Below, in pieces: positions 1 to 10,619 of a DNA stretch of 64,000 nt (position 1 is its first letter; the number at the start of each line of letters is the position of its first letter). Below the pieces are notes generated by a model. It did no database searches. It saw nothing but the letters and a program-made list of their open reading frames with translations, and was not told where the DNA came from. Both the position numbers and the translations under genes were made by a program. This DNA is from Thalassia testudinum (lineage: Eukaryota; Streptophyta; Magnoliopsida; Alismatales; Hydrocharitaceae): positions 5,978,501 through 6,042,500 of the forward strand of contig JAZHRO010000012.1 of assembly GCA_037157565.1 (NCBI GenBank), in the 5' to 3' direction.

Positions 1-3000
1 TTCATATATAAATGATTTTACACATTAGCATTAGGATTTTTAAAAAAATTACGATTTAGAATTTTAATTTTGATTAAGCAAAGTAACTTTACACATTAGT
101 ATTGATTGTTACATTTTATAAGATTTTTAACACACTATTTTCCATATTACTATTATTTTTTTCACAAAATTGCATAGATAATTTTAATTACATCTTGATT
201 TCACTCATGTTATAATTTTCTTCGAAAAAAGCATGACATATACAAATAATGAATTGATATATATATTACCATTTGAATTTTGACAAAGAAAAGAATATAC
301 ATACTAAGGTTAGATTAAAAAAATTTCATTGAGTATTTCTCATATTTTTAAACATATTACTATTACCATCAAGTCCAACAAAAAAATAATACCAATGGAT
401 TTCCTTAACTAATTCCTACTAGATGTGGTTTATGATCAACATTTTTTAGGTTCATGGTAATAATATGTTGAAAACCCAAATCTAGTATGTAAAATGAATT
501 CGATTCTCTTTTCAAAATAAAATGAATACGATTCTTGTTTTTTGTTTTTATTTTGTGATTTCTAATCACCTTTTCTTTACTCTATGATTTTTAGTTAATA
601 GCTTATTTATGGTTCATAGTTTGTAGAGAGCATACCATTTGTGATTCATGATTTCTACCTAGCACATAATGAAATTTGACATATTTATGCAAGGATGAAG
701 AAAAAATGTTTGAACATAACTTTCTCAATTGTTAAAAGTCAACATACCTTCCATCCATTGTTCTAAAACAAATTTATACAATCTTCAAGTGTTCTAAAAC
801 AAATTTATACAATCTTCAATATATAAAAACTAAAATCTAAAGGCAATTAAGTTCCTAGAATGATATGCTTAATTTTGAAAATTTTTACATACGATTTAGG
901 TGTATATACATTTGCTAATGTTAATTATCATGCGAGGATTGATGAAATATAAGAAGCTTAGAAATCCAAATACAAAAATAAGTGTGTTACCTCAAAAATG
1001 TGATGAAATGTGAAAGTAAAATGATGTACTAGCATATAATCATTTTCAAATATCACAGGACATTATAAGAAATAAATAATAAAAATTGCAAACTAAATTA
1101 AACTCTCATAATCGAGACAACGAGTACAACCAAAAAGCAATAAAAACATCGAGAAAAAAGAAGAAAAATATGAGCACCACAAAAATAAATGAAAAAATAA
1201 CATAAAAAAATCATGATGGAGTATAGCCAAAGAAGTAGAAGATAATTGGGTAATGAAGCGAAAGAGACGAAGGATAAGCAAGCGATGGAGCAGAATAGAT
1301 GGTGAATGATCAGGTAATGGAGTGATCAAATGAGAGCTTGATAGATTATGGAGATTGAGGGAGGGAGATGAATAAAAGTGAAATGGAGAGGGGTAGAGGG
1401 AGAAATAAATAAAGGAAGGGAGCGTGGGATTTGGGGTAGTCGTTAGAGCCCCCCAATGGCTACCGATGAAGGGGAGGGATATTAAGGAGAAGATGTGATT
1501 ACTAACACCATTTGAAGCTCACCACAAGAGACCAACCTAATCTCAAGTAGCACATGGTTTTGCTAATCTCATCTTTTGCCTCCTATCCTACATCGTCGCC
1601 TTGTTCCTATTTCATGTCATGTGAGAGCACTTGAATAGTAGTAGAGAAAGCGATAGACAAAGGAGGGTTTCTCTATAGCATGGATGCATGGGTCTATGTG
1701 CAGTGCCGTGGTACTTCTTTGCTCAAGGTGAGGAAATATCTAAGTCATGGTAATTAATGTTGTGCTGTGGGCTTTAGTGGTGTTTCTTTGTTCTTTCCTC
1801 CTCGCTCTATCTTCTTCTCCGTGGAAATGCCAAGGTGGCCACTGTTCTTTTGGAAGCGTATGGTCCTAAGCTTTGGACTGAAGTGCCTTGCACATATTAT
1901 AGTGCCTCTCTGGTGCTGATGGTGTCGTGCTGATTAATTTTTCATCTCATGGTTGGTGGTGGTCTAAGCATTGTGTTTTGCAACCTATATAACTTTAATC
2001 TAGTTTTTACAAATTTAAGTATTGGGCTTGGTGAATAGTACCCTCGGTTATCACAATTGAGGGTTCCAGCTGCAAATTTTCTAGGAATCGGCAATCATGC
2101 ATGAAAACTTCGAATGGGTCGCCAATTAAGGTGTGCAGAAAATTTGATTCCCTTTCCTTGTGGTATACGGATTATGGCACGTGTTGAATATTGGTTAGTT
2201 CAAGAAAGCAATGCTAAATCATCTCAGCCTTTTGTTTTTCCAGGGTGATCGGAAAGAGGTAAAAAGCCTTGGACTATGAGATGAGATTGATTTCAAAAAG
2301 AGAAAATACTTCATGTATATTAAAGTGTATATGGAATTCTGTGCGTAAATCTATATCCATGTATCATTGTCCTTTCAAAAGAGCCTTGGATCATTCTTTT
2401 GCCAAGAAAACCCTCGAACTTTTTATTGGTTTGGTGCCACCTTTTTCCCCCAAAATGCCCCTTCCTGTACCTGCCCATTGCGAAGGCTTTCCACTTGTCC
2501 ACTTAAACCAATCCATAGTATGATGCTATTAGTTCTGTTTGTTTAGGGAAACATTGAGAAAATTCAAATGGAAATTATTTTAGAATAGATTCACTTATGC
2601 TAACGTAAAATTATCCCAAGAGATTCATGGAATAATTATATTTCGTTCCTCACATTAAAGTTGAATCCATACATCCAAATAAATTTATTCCTATACTTAT
2701 TTCACAAAATAATAAAACTACCTATAATTCCTTAAAATCTCATCCTTTAAATCAAACATACCTTGACCTCTACCCATTAGCTATATCAATTAGTAGTAGA
2801 GTTCTCTTCTGTAATCTGTTACCGATGCATCCAACCAAATATGAATAAATAAGGCATCAAATTGACGTTTGACGACAAATGTGTCGAATAAGTCCACGAG
2901 GTGGCTGATGGTAAGCATGATTAATAAAAGAGAAAAAAAAAAAACCACCTGAATGAACTCTTCGATGATCAACAAAATAGGGCATTTACAGAGAACAAGG

Positions 3001-3089
3001 AAGTCTCCCAATGAAGTCGAGGACAAATTGATTGACATTTCCACGAGATTCTCTTCTAATTTAAAATCGCCTGTCGGAGAATCTTGGAA
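1..3089. other. AT-rich intergenic sequence, no gene
   Basis: Long AT-rich stretch with frequent stops in all frames. The only ORFs are short and resemble nothing I know. A segment at about 2526-2767 has weakly similar ends and could be an old MITE, but I could not show target duplications. I see no RNA gene or element end here. Confidence 0.6.
759..819. repeat. 31-bp tandem duplication
   Basis: A unit beginning TGTTCTAAAACAAATTTATA occurs twice head to tail, at 759-789 and 790-819. It looks like a simple local slippage duplication with no coding meaning. Confidence 0.85.
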
Positions 3090-4216
3090 CTTTAATCAAA
3101 GATGAAGAAAGCTGCTTTACCACTACCATCAGTATCATACGTGATTGATCGGCACTTAAATGGCCATGAAGTCTTTCTTATTAAATTGGACTACTCTTCT
3201 CCAAGGCCTTTGATACCCTAAGTCTGGAATTTTATTTCTTAATGTCACTTCAAAATATGAGACGTAGTAATACTTCCATCAATTGGGTTCGACCGGTGAC
3301 ACCATGATCCATTAGATCCTTCTCCTTAATCATCAATTAACAGCAACAGAAAAATTGTACCTAGTCACGGCCTCTGATAGGGAATTCCCCTCTCCGATTA
3401 CTCTTTATTCGTTGCTACTTCCACCTTTAATAGAATGATCAATATGATCATGTGTGCAATCTACAATTTTCTGATGATATTCTCTTATTAATGCCACCGA
3501 GAAAAACGTCTCAACAAACCTAGAAAAGCATTCTAAAAATATTGTCACATATATGTGACCTTAATATCAACTTCAACAAATATACGATCTTCCGTAAAAA
3601 TCTAACCAATTTGCTTTCCACGCAAATCTAGCTTGCCAACATCTTAGGCTATAGGATTGAATGGTTTTCCTGTGTGCTGTGTCTTGATTATCTCCCCCAC
3701 TTATTATACATTTACTTGAGACTTGGAATGTGATCGCTGAAAAGATCCATAAGAAACTTGAGGCCCCCACAGGATAAAGCCCTCTCCCCGTTGGCAACAG
3801 TAAATATAATTGACCCTTGCCATAGCTCTTCTGGATGTATTATTTATCAATCTTAGTAAAAATGCGTATCTCATTTAAGTTGGATAGTGACTAGGGAGAA
3901 AAGGTTAGGACTAAAACAACGAATCCAATGAGCCCATTCACTTTGAAAAAGCTTGAGCTTAAAAGTAAAGAAGCGATCGGTGGCAATGGAGCCTAACCCA
4001 TGACGCCACAGTAGGTAGTTAGACTCGATCGGATCGTCAACACAGACACCAACTTGAGATCCAAGTGCAATGACGCAAGGACCGGTCGGACGCTGCAATA
4101 CCCCGAGTGAGTGTGCCTAAATGATGAGGTCCGGATGGAGTTACCCAAAAGGTGAAGCGACATGCGATCAAGGCAGGCCCTCGAGAATCAAGAGACGAGT
4201 GAATGTGCTTTCCCAG

Positions 4217-4245
<29 letters not shown>
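3090..4245 (+). pseudogene. L1-type LINE reverse transcriptase remnant
   Basis: Conceptual translation across several frames gives the ordered hallmarks of a plant L1 reverse transcriptase. IKLDYS followed by KAFDTLSLEF lies at about 3180-3240, then NTSINWV. An NG..KIVPS.GL...GIPLS block lies at about 3340-3400, the catalytic box appears as FSDD with ILLL (family usual F/YADD) at about 3465-3490, and then INFNK and ANILGYRI follow. The order and spacing match the RT palm and thumb of plant LINEs. Frames shift several times and stops are common, so it is a dead copy. No endonuclease is visible upstream, so the copy is 5'-truncated or decayed. The 3' end is marked by a poly(A) run. Confidence 0.75.
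4217..4245 (+). other. 29-nt poly(A) tail of the LINE
   Basis: An uninterrupted run of 29 A residues on the same strand as, and downstream of, the LINE RT remnant. This is the expected 3' end of a target-primed LINE insertion. A matching target duplication was not identified. Confidence 0.75.
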
Positions 4246-4248
<3 letters not shown>

Positions 4249-4670
4249 TAATTACATGCAGTTACTATATCCTTGAAAAGATCCTATAAAAGGATCTTCA
4301 CGTATATTGATTAAAGGTAATTGATCTCATTGTACTCAAATAAACATATTATATATTTAAGAATTAAATATTTTTTCCATATTTATATTATACGGTTTGA
4401 AATTAGGTCAAAAATTTCCTATATTGTTTATATATTTGATTGTTTTATTTATTGGATCAAGTCAACTAAGATTTGACCAGATAGGATCAAAAACTTTTGG
4501 TTCGATTTTTCCAAAACCAACTTTAATTAGTACCATCTCAACAACTGGGATTCAATATGCTATCCTTGGTTTAATGATGAACAAGGTTATTGTTAAGCTG
4601 GTTCTTTTTAATATTACCTTTCTTTTATAGACTTTTTTCGGAGCTCCTACCATTAACAACATATGATAAA
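4246..4670. other. AT-rich spacer, nothing recognised
   Basis: AT-rich sequence between the LINE tail and the TIR element. A 77-codon hydrophobic ORF at 4397-4630 has no recognisable family features and I do not support it as a gene. Confidence 0.5.
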
Positions 4671-5376
4671 GGGATTTATATATATTTTTATGTAAATTTC
4701 TAATAAGTCCTATATATTTTTTTATTTTTGATATTTATGTATATATCCCTATAAATTTGTTCCTTAAGATCGTATGCCCCTTCTCAATTAAGTCCAACAA
4801 AAAACATCAAAAATAATATAAAAAATAAGAAAATTTATTTTTTCATCTCCCTATTTTTCCCCTAAATCCTCACACCTACTCCTCCCCCTTCCTCTCCTTC
4901 CCCCCTATTTTCCTGTCCTTCTCCGACCTTAGCAAACTTGCTCCCAGACCTACATCCGCTACTAGTAGCCCCACCGCATAGAACACCACGGCATTCGTGC
5001 GGCTACCTCCCCTACTACGATCCCAAGGCCCATCGTGTACATGAGGTTCGATGGCATCGCGTACGGTGGCATCGAGATGGTGAAGATGACGAGCTTGTCG
5101 TAGGTGGCCGTGTAGAGGTCGTAGTTGGGGAGGTGGCGGCGAAGGCACTGGAGGAGGGGAAGGAGGAGGAGGAGGTGTGAGGGTTTAGGGGGAAAATAAG
5201 GGGATGAAAATATAAATTTTCCTTTTTTTTGTTTTGACATTTTCCGTTTGGTTTAACGCAGCAGGGGCATACGGCCTTAATGGAGCAAGTTTATACGGGT
5301 ATATACGTAAATATCAAGAACATTGAGGTATATATATTTTATCTAAAATTTACAAAGATATATATGTAAAATCCTC
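4671..5376. mobile_element. Pack-MULE-like TIR element with GC-rich insert
   Basis: The two ends form long imperfect terminal inverted repeats of roughly 130-150 bp: left about 4671-4810, right about 5225-5376. Shared blocks include the AT-rich terminus, GATATTTA.GTATATA.CC.TATAAA, and a segment containing CGTATGCCCC on the left whose reverse complement is on the right. The element begins with G and ends with C. It is flanked by TATGATAAA (4662-4670) and TATAATAAA (5377-5385), a 9-bp duplication with one mismatch, the size typical of Mutator-like elements. The interior (about 4850-5210) is abruptly GC-rich and codon-like, as when a host gene fragment is captured. No transposase is present, so it would be non-autonomous. 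A generic foldback element is the alternative. Confidence 0.6.
4876..5215 (-). pseudogene. Possible captured gene fragment inside the TIR element
   Basis: The insert is GC-rich against AT-rich flanks and keeps open frames on both strands. The most protein-like minus-strand reading contains HLPNYDLYTATYDKLV followed by FTISMPPYAM. I do not recognise the parent gene. No start, stop or splice structure can be assigned, and the opposite strand is also open, so the direction is uncertain. Confidence 0.3.
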
Positions 5377-6093
5377 TATAATAAAACTAATTAAAGCATA
5401 TCATTACAACAAGAATGCTCCTCTCAAGGGAGTGCTCTCTAGCAAAGCCTTCTACGTTTGCTTCTTAGCACTGCATTATTGGAGATGGAATACTCTCCCA
5501 TGTAGATCTGGTCATGGATCAAGTCAGGTAGGTCATGGGTTGATTCAATCAGGTTGAACTTTCAAAAGTCTTGGTCTAAGCCTCAGTCGGGTCGACTCGC
5601 TCAAGTGTTGTTTCCAAGGATCAGGTCAGACTTGGGTCGACCAATGGATCAAATATGAAGCACTTCAAAGTTTTAAACACAACAATGGATAATGATACAT
5701 ATGAATGATCGAAAACATAAATATAATCATGCTAAAAAAATACCTTAAGTGGAAGAAATAATAAGAACCAAATCTCTTTTAGTTAAAATGTCACAAAGGT
5801 CACGAGGGTTTATCATTCGCATAAAAAATAAACTACTTAAGTTTCTAAAATATTAATCCTCCATGAAAACACATCCTAGAAAATTTATAAATCACATGGC
5901 ATTTAGGAATAATATAAGTAATCCTACGTTTTTTTGAAGGGGATTGGTAATCCTATGTTATCATGCTAGTAGTTTAATTCCCTATCTCTATTAACAACTT
6001 CCAATGTATTACTTCGTACTATATTGACTATCACATATATTGCCCCATGTTTTCCCCTAATTAAATGTGCTTATACGGGTATAGTAAAGGTAC
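5377..6093. other. Intergenic sequence with degenerate GGTC/GGGTC repeats
   Basis: AT-rich DNA. Around 5510-5650 there is a patch of short repeated GGTCAG/GGGTCGAC-like words, of a kind also seen at about 10870-11010. No ORF, RNA gene or element end is supported. Confidence 0.5.
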
Positions 6094-6283
6094 TTGATTC
6101 ATAATAAAAAGAAATAATATAAGACGTCTGGAGTATTCATCAGACATCTATCCAAACGTTTGGATTGATAGTCAGACGTCTGAAAGTAAAGAAAATCGTA
6201 CGTGCTTTTGCCTTTCGCGCGCATGCGACACGCATGCATTTTCTCTCTCTTCCAGCCTCCTCACCCGAAACCCTAAACACCTC

Positions 6284-6294
6284 CTATTTAAACC
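6284..6294 (+). promoter_or_regulatory. TATA-like box of LTR F
   Basis: CTATTTAAACC lies in the same relative position as the TATA box of the related E LTR, downstream of the CAGACGTCTG motifs and upstream of purine/CT-rich leader sequence. Confidence 0.5.
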
Positions 6295-6665
6295 TAACCC
6301 CCCTCTTCCCTCTCAATCACCACAGCCTCCCCCTTCATCCCTTAGCATCTACCCCTCCCCGTCCCTTGCAACCACGAGGGGAGGAGAGAAGCTCGCGAGT
6401 GGAGGAGAGGGAGAGAGTGTGAGAGTGTGAGCGAAGAAGGAGAGAGCTCGGGGGAGATCGAGCATGCGCGGCTAGAGGAGCTCAAGTAGGAGAGCTTGCC
6501 TGTGGGAGTTGCCCTCGCTGCGGCTGCAACGGTGAGGAGCTCGGAGGTGTGAGGAACTCCGAGGAGCTCGGAAGTGCGAGGAGAGGAGCCGCGGGAGCCG
6601 AGGGAGCTCGTGTGACAGGAGGAGGTCCCGCAACCTCCTACAGCTACTGGAGCAGCTGCTACGGG

Positions 6666-6748
6666 CTCTACGAGCGAAGCTCGCGAGAAAATGAACATCA
6701 CGAAGGAGTTCTACGTATTGTATTTTCCAGTATCAGATGTTTGGAGCA
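6666..6748. repeat. 83-bp direct repeat, copy 1
   Basis: From CTCT(A/G)CGAGCGAAGC through GATGTTTGGAGCA this segment is essentially identical to 8471-8553, 1805 bp downstream. The repeats bracket the SIRE-like LTR X. They are far longer than the 5-bp target duplication a retrotransposon makes. Confidence 0.9.
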
Positions 6749-7139
6749 CGACGATCATTTGTTTTGATGATAACAAAATACGTGTTATTTAACATTTGCA
6801 ATTTGAGTCCTAGATTTCAGGTCAATTGCAAATGTGGACGTGTTTAGACGGAGTTCGAGCTCGCATCCAGGACGGAATGGAGGAGCTTGACGGAAAACAG
6901 AGGAGGTTCGCGTGGAGCGACAGATTGAAGATGGAAGGAAATGAAGAATAGGATAGATTTCCTTCTTTTGTACTTGTTATATTTTTCGTTTCTTTTGTTG
7001 CTCTTTATTTCCTTAGATATTTCATGTTAAAGAGCCTCAAAGAACCCTAACAGTAGTCCTAGGAACACCGGCACAACCCTAGGATACTTAGGTTTTCTGT
7101 AGAATACTTAGAAAACCAATATAGGATTCAAACAGCACT

Positions 7140-7690
7140 TCCAGACGTCTAATTCCCAAATCAGACGTCTGATAAAGTATTTTAAGACGTCTGACTGTTG
7201 TTTCAGACGTCTGATAACTGTTAGGCTGGACATAGTTAGTTCTGTCTGATGAAATCAGACGTCCATACCTTAGACCAGACGTCTTAGGAGATGTCTGATG
7301 ACTTTGCCAGACGTCCAATTAGTGGACCGTTGGCTGGCTTACCAAACAGTCAAGAATATGACCGTTAGAGCCTTATCAGACGTCCATAGGACTGTCCAGA
7401 CGTCTGATAATTGACCGTTTTGCCTCGGCTGACCCAAAATCTCTTCTCAGATATTTTCTAGCCGTTGCAACTGTTGGAAAATCCATTCCGTAGGAAAAGT
7501 TGGTTTCCAGACGTCCGGGCATAGTGCCAGACGTCCTGTATGTCGTCTGATCAACTTGAACAAAAACCCTGTTTAGATCTGATTCAAGTCAGGAGGAAAC
7601 CCGCATAGAATCAGACGTCTGACACTTAAATCAGACGTCTTAAAGTGGCCTTCCAGACGTCTGATTCCAGAGTTAGACGTCTGATTACCC
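7140..7690. repeat. Dense array of CAGACGTCTG palindromes
   Basis: Fifteen copies of AGACGTC occur in about 550 bp upstream of the TATA box of LTR X. Many are complete CAGACGTCTG palindromes, others end in CC or TT. Spacing is irregular (about 18-100 bp), so it is not a tandem repeat but a cluster of one short palindrome. Confidence 0.9.
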
Positions 7691-7793
7691 TGTCAAGTGT
7701 AATCATTGTCCTGATTTCGGCCTGATTCTCTTGGGCTTTGTTCCCAACGGCTATAGAACCTTTCTTAAGCCTTCCAAAGCCTTCCTAAGGCCT

Positions 7794-7802
7794 CTATAAA
7801 TA
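7794..7802 (+). promoter_or_regulatory. TATA box of LTR X
   Basis: CTATAAATA within CCTCTATAAATAGAGG, located after the palindrome array and before an AC-rich leader. This is the expected U3/R arrangement of a copia LTR transcribed on the plus strand. Confidence 0.65.
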
Positions 7803-8470
7803 GAGGGGAGCCTTTACACACCAATAGACACCAAGAGAAACACAAGACACACACTTGGATACACTTAAGCAACATAGTTCCACTCTCTTGTGTCCTAGAT
7901 AGCTCTTGCTCTCCAAGCTCAAGCTCCATTCTCTTGAGAGCATCAAGCTTCGCGCACCCGCTCTCCCGCCGTTGTCTACGAGAGCGACATTGCGCCGTCG
8001 CGTGGCTCACGCATCCGCGTCATCGACGCACTCCTTGCAAAGGGGAGTTTCCTATTTCCTATAGAAGCTAGGTTTAAATTCCTTTGTTGGCTCTATAGGA
8101 CTACTTGTTTTATTTTATCTTTGTCTTTTGGTTGGGTATTCACTTTGCGAATTCCCGTCTCCTTCGTGGGACAAAATCCTTCTCGTGGAGAGAAGGGGTT
8201 GAGGAACGCTACCCTCGTACTTGTAGCGTGGTTGTACTGAGGTTGAATCATCCTCGTTTTAAACTGATTCGGTTAGTGGATTTGATCAACTAGGTTGATC
8301 GGAAAATCCTAACTCGAGAGGGTTAGGTGGTGGTTTTCACCCGGTTTGGGTTTCCACCTAAAAATACTTTGTGTACTCTGTGTGATTGACTATTTATGAG
8401 ATTGCTTTATATTTCAATTACGCATTTTTTACGTCACACTGATCTCACCCCCTCTAAGTAGGGAATTACA

Positions 8471-8553
8471 CTCTGCGAGCGAAGCTCGCGAGAAAATGAA
8501 CATCACGAAGGAGTTCTACGTATTGTATTTTCCAGTATCAGATGTTTGGAGCA
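8471..8553. repeat. 83-bp direct repeat, copy 2
   Basis: Matches 6666-6748 and marks where LTR F resumes after X. Downstream sequence continues with GATGTCTGGAGCAG and more GACGTC motifs of the F LTR. Confidence 0.9.
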
Positions 8554-10619
8554 TCTATCTGATGTCTGGAGCAGCAGTGGGACGTCCGGAGTTGAGGCCG
8601 GACGTCTGAAAGCATGCTTAGTGACAAGGTACGTGTTTCTGCATGGTTTCCGGCCATGCAGGCCTTACTGCAGATGGCTTAGCCGTTTTTGGCTCTGGGC
8701 ATGCGTATGCAGGTGCAGAGCATTAGAAAGGCACGCGGTATGCCCTTCGAGGTACTTTTGGACATCTGACTATACCCCCAGACGATCGAAAGGAGACTCC
8801 AATGTCTGGGACTTCCCTCAGACGATTGCAAAGGCGTTTGGATGTCTGAGGAAGCCACAGGAAAGAAAGGGTGAGTTCTGACATCTTTTAAGATGTCTGG
8901 GCCTAGTCCCAAACGTCTGATTTTGGACAGTATACGTGTTTTTGGCCCATTTAGAGTCCAAACGGAATTGAATTTTCGCAAACGAAGTACCGTTGTTTTC
9001 CACTTGCATTTCTTTACGAATTAATATCACTTGTATACAATTTTGGACTCGTTTGATATGGTTGGTCAATTGTATAGGTCTTCAGCCAATTGAGTACACA
9101 AGACCTATGGAGGCAACAGGACCTACGATTGTAGGCCCCATTCCTCCCGTGTTTCCCAATAGAGTGCTTTGCTTTAATATCAAGATTTAATAAAACTAAG
9201 TACATGTTTAGAATAACTTAATTGAACCCTAGGGCATGAAATGAACTCTATGGTAGAAACGAACGAATATTGCTTGAGCTACACTGTTTTCCTTGAGATG
9301 CATGTTAAACCAATCTGCTAGCAAACGTATTAGTATATTGATGTGATGCTATCTTTAGAAAAACACAAGCTGCTTGTTATACGAATGAAACCCGTAATGT
9401 GAATAATGAGATCTGAATGTTGGAAAATTGAATGAAAGGAATACAAGCCTGAATCCTAAGGGAAATTAGGAGGACTCCTATACATGGAAAGAATTTAGTA
9501 AGTAGACGAGAAGTGAGCTAGCCCTTGTGTACGCGTTACCAAGGAGAGCAACTATCCCTTTAGTGTAGATGGGAGCTAGCCGCCCCTTTGGGTTGAGACC
9601 CGGGGTTAGGCCTAGTCACTCTACGCCGACTTTTGTTTGGCCCTCGTGTATATGGTACCAAGGTGAGTTACTTAGCGTAGGGAGGGAGCTAGTTGCCCCA
9701 CAGGGCCTAGGGTTAGGACTAGCTACCTTACACCGACTCTTGTTAGGCTCATTGGGCAAACTGGGATAGTTGAACGAGGGTACGAGGGCTGTGGAAGGGC
9801 GAGACCCCTATTCTGAGAGGGCAAGGCCCTATGCTATTCCGTACTATACCTTTAAGTGTACCCGCTAGCGGAAACGACTGACTACGTGCCAGTATGGGAT
9901 AACTACTCGTGCGTTTATCGCACGTGCCGTAGTCACCGCTACGTTGCGACCATGACCTCATGGTGGTTGACTGGGTGTAGGATTACCATGGGGGACTCTC
10001 CCAGCTAGGAGAGCTCCACGTGTACTTCCTACATCACGAAAAAGACTGCAATCAAGATTGTTCTCGTGAGGAATAGACTAGATCAAGAAATGATTAGATG
10101 AATAAAGGAGCACACATTAAAATCACTTAGTTTGAGCTAAATGGAACTGAATAATAATAAATTAGTTGCCTTTCTTAAATTAAATTGCATATAAATGGTT
10201 TAGCTACCATTCTACTCAACGTTAGTTGACTACGAACTTTTATAACCTTGTTCAGGTCAGGGAGTTAAGCAGCCAGCACCACCGGCTGCAGAGAGAGATA
10301 GGCCCAGTCGAGTCCAGCCTTAGCTGTTGACGTTTTCTATTCCAGTGCGCTTCTTTTTGTAGTAGTGAGTATTTTGTTATATGTAATACTGTTTCAGTTA
10401 CTTTTCCGCTGATATTGTTGTGATGGCCTGTAATATTGGGAGATTATTCGTTCTGTTTCTCTTACTGTCTCTTATTAGTTTTTCTGCTTAGTTACATTAT
10501 ATGTGTGATTGTGGGATGTTATCTGCTTTTGGTTATTTCTCGTTGAACGACTAGGTATTTGGATTAGTCGAGGCGAGCCGATCTTGGATCCTGTAAGAAT
10601 TAGGGATTAAGTCATAACA
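8471..10619 (+). mobile_element. Solo LTR F, right part (Tekay-like)
   Basis: This continues LTR F and parallels the 3' two thirds of the LTRs of element A. It shares the gene-like GAGCTAGCC/CCCTTG blocks (about 9500-9800), the GTGGTTGACTG region, TGTAGTAGTGAGTATT (about 10360) and the terminal CGTTGAACGACTAGGT block. It ends in GTCATAACA at 10619, matching GTCGTAACA and TTGTAACA in A and TCGTAACA in E. No tRNA primer site follows, so this is a solo LTR. A reading frame cannot be supported. Confidence 0.65.

Larger units (their letters stand above)
6094..6748 (+). mobile_element. Solo LTR F, left part (Tekay-like)
   Basis: This segment parallels the start of the LTR of element E (reverse complement of about 17880-18140). 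Both have AAGACGTCTG near the start, further CAGACGTCTG-type motifs, a TCGTAC box, CT-rich promoter-proximal sequence and a TATA-like box (CTATTTAAACC, 6284-6294; CTATTTATAC in E). The left boundary is estimated from that parallel and no target duplication was found. The LTR is interrupted after 6748 by the X insertion and resumes at 8471. Confidence 0.55.
6749..8470 (+). mobile_element. Solo SIRE/Maximus-like copia LTR (X)
   Basis: A non-coding block of about 1.7 kb inserted in LTR F. Near its start is TGTTTTGATGATAACAAAAT (6760), and near its end is GATCTCACCCCCTCTAAGTA followed by GGGAATTACA. Both resemble the ends I associate with SIRE/Maximus copia LTRs in plants. A clear TATA box lies at 7794-7802. 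No gag or pol is present, so it is a solo LTR. The exact left end (6749 or 6760) is uncertain, and no 5-bp duplication is found because the flanks are the 83-bp repeats. Confidence 0.5.

Noticed and set aside
2526..2767. Possible hAT-type MITE
   Set aside because: The ends (TCTGTTTGTTTAGG / reverse of CAAACATACC) are only weakly similar and I could not find an 8-bp duplication.
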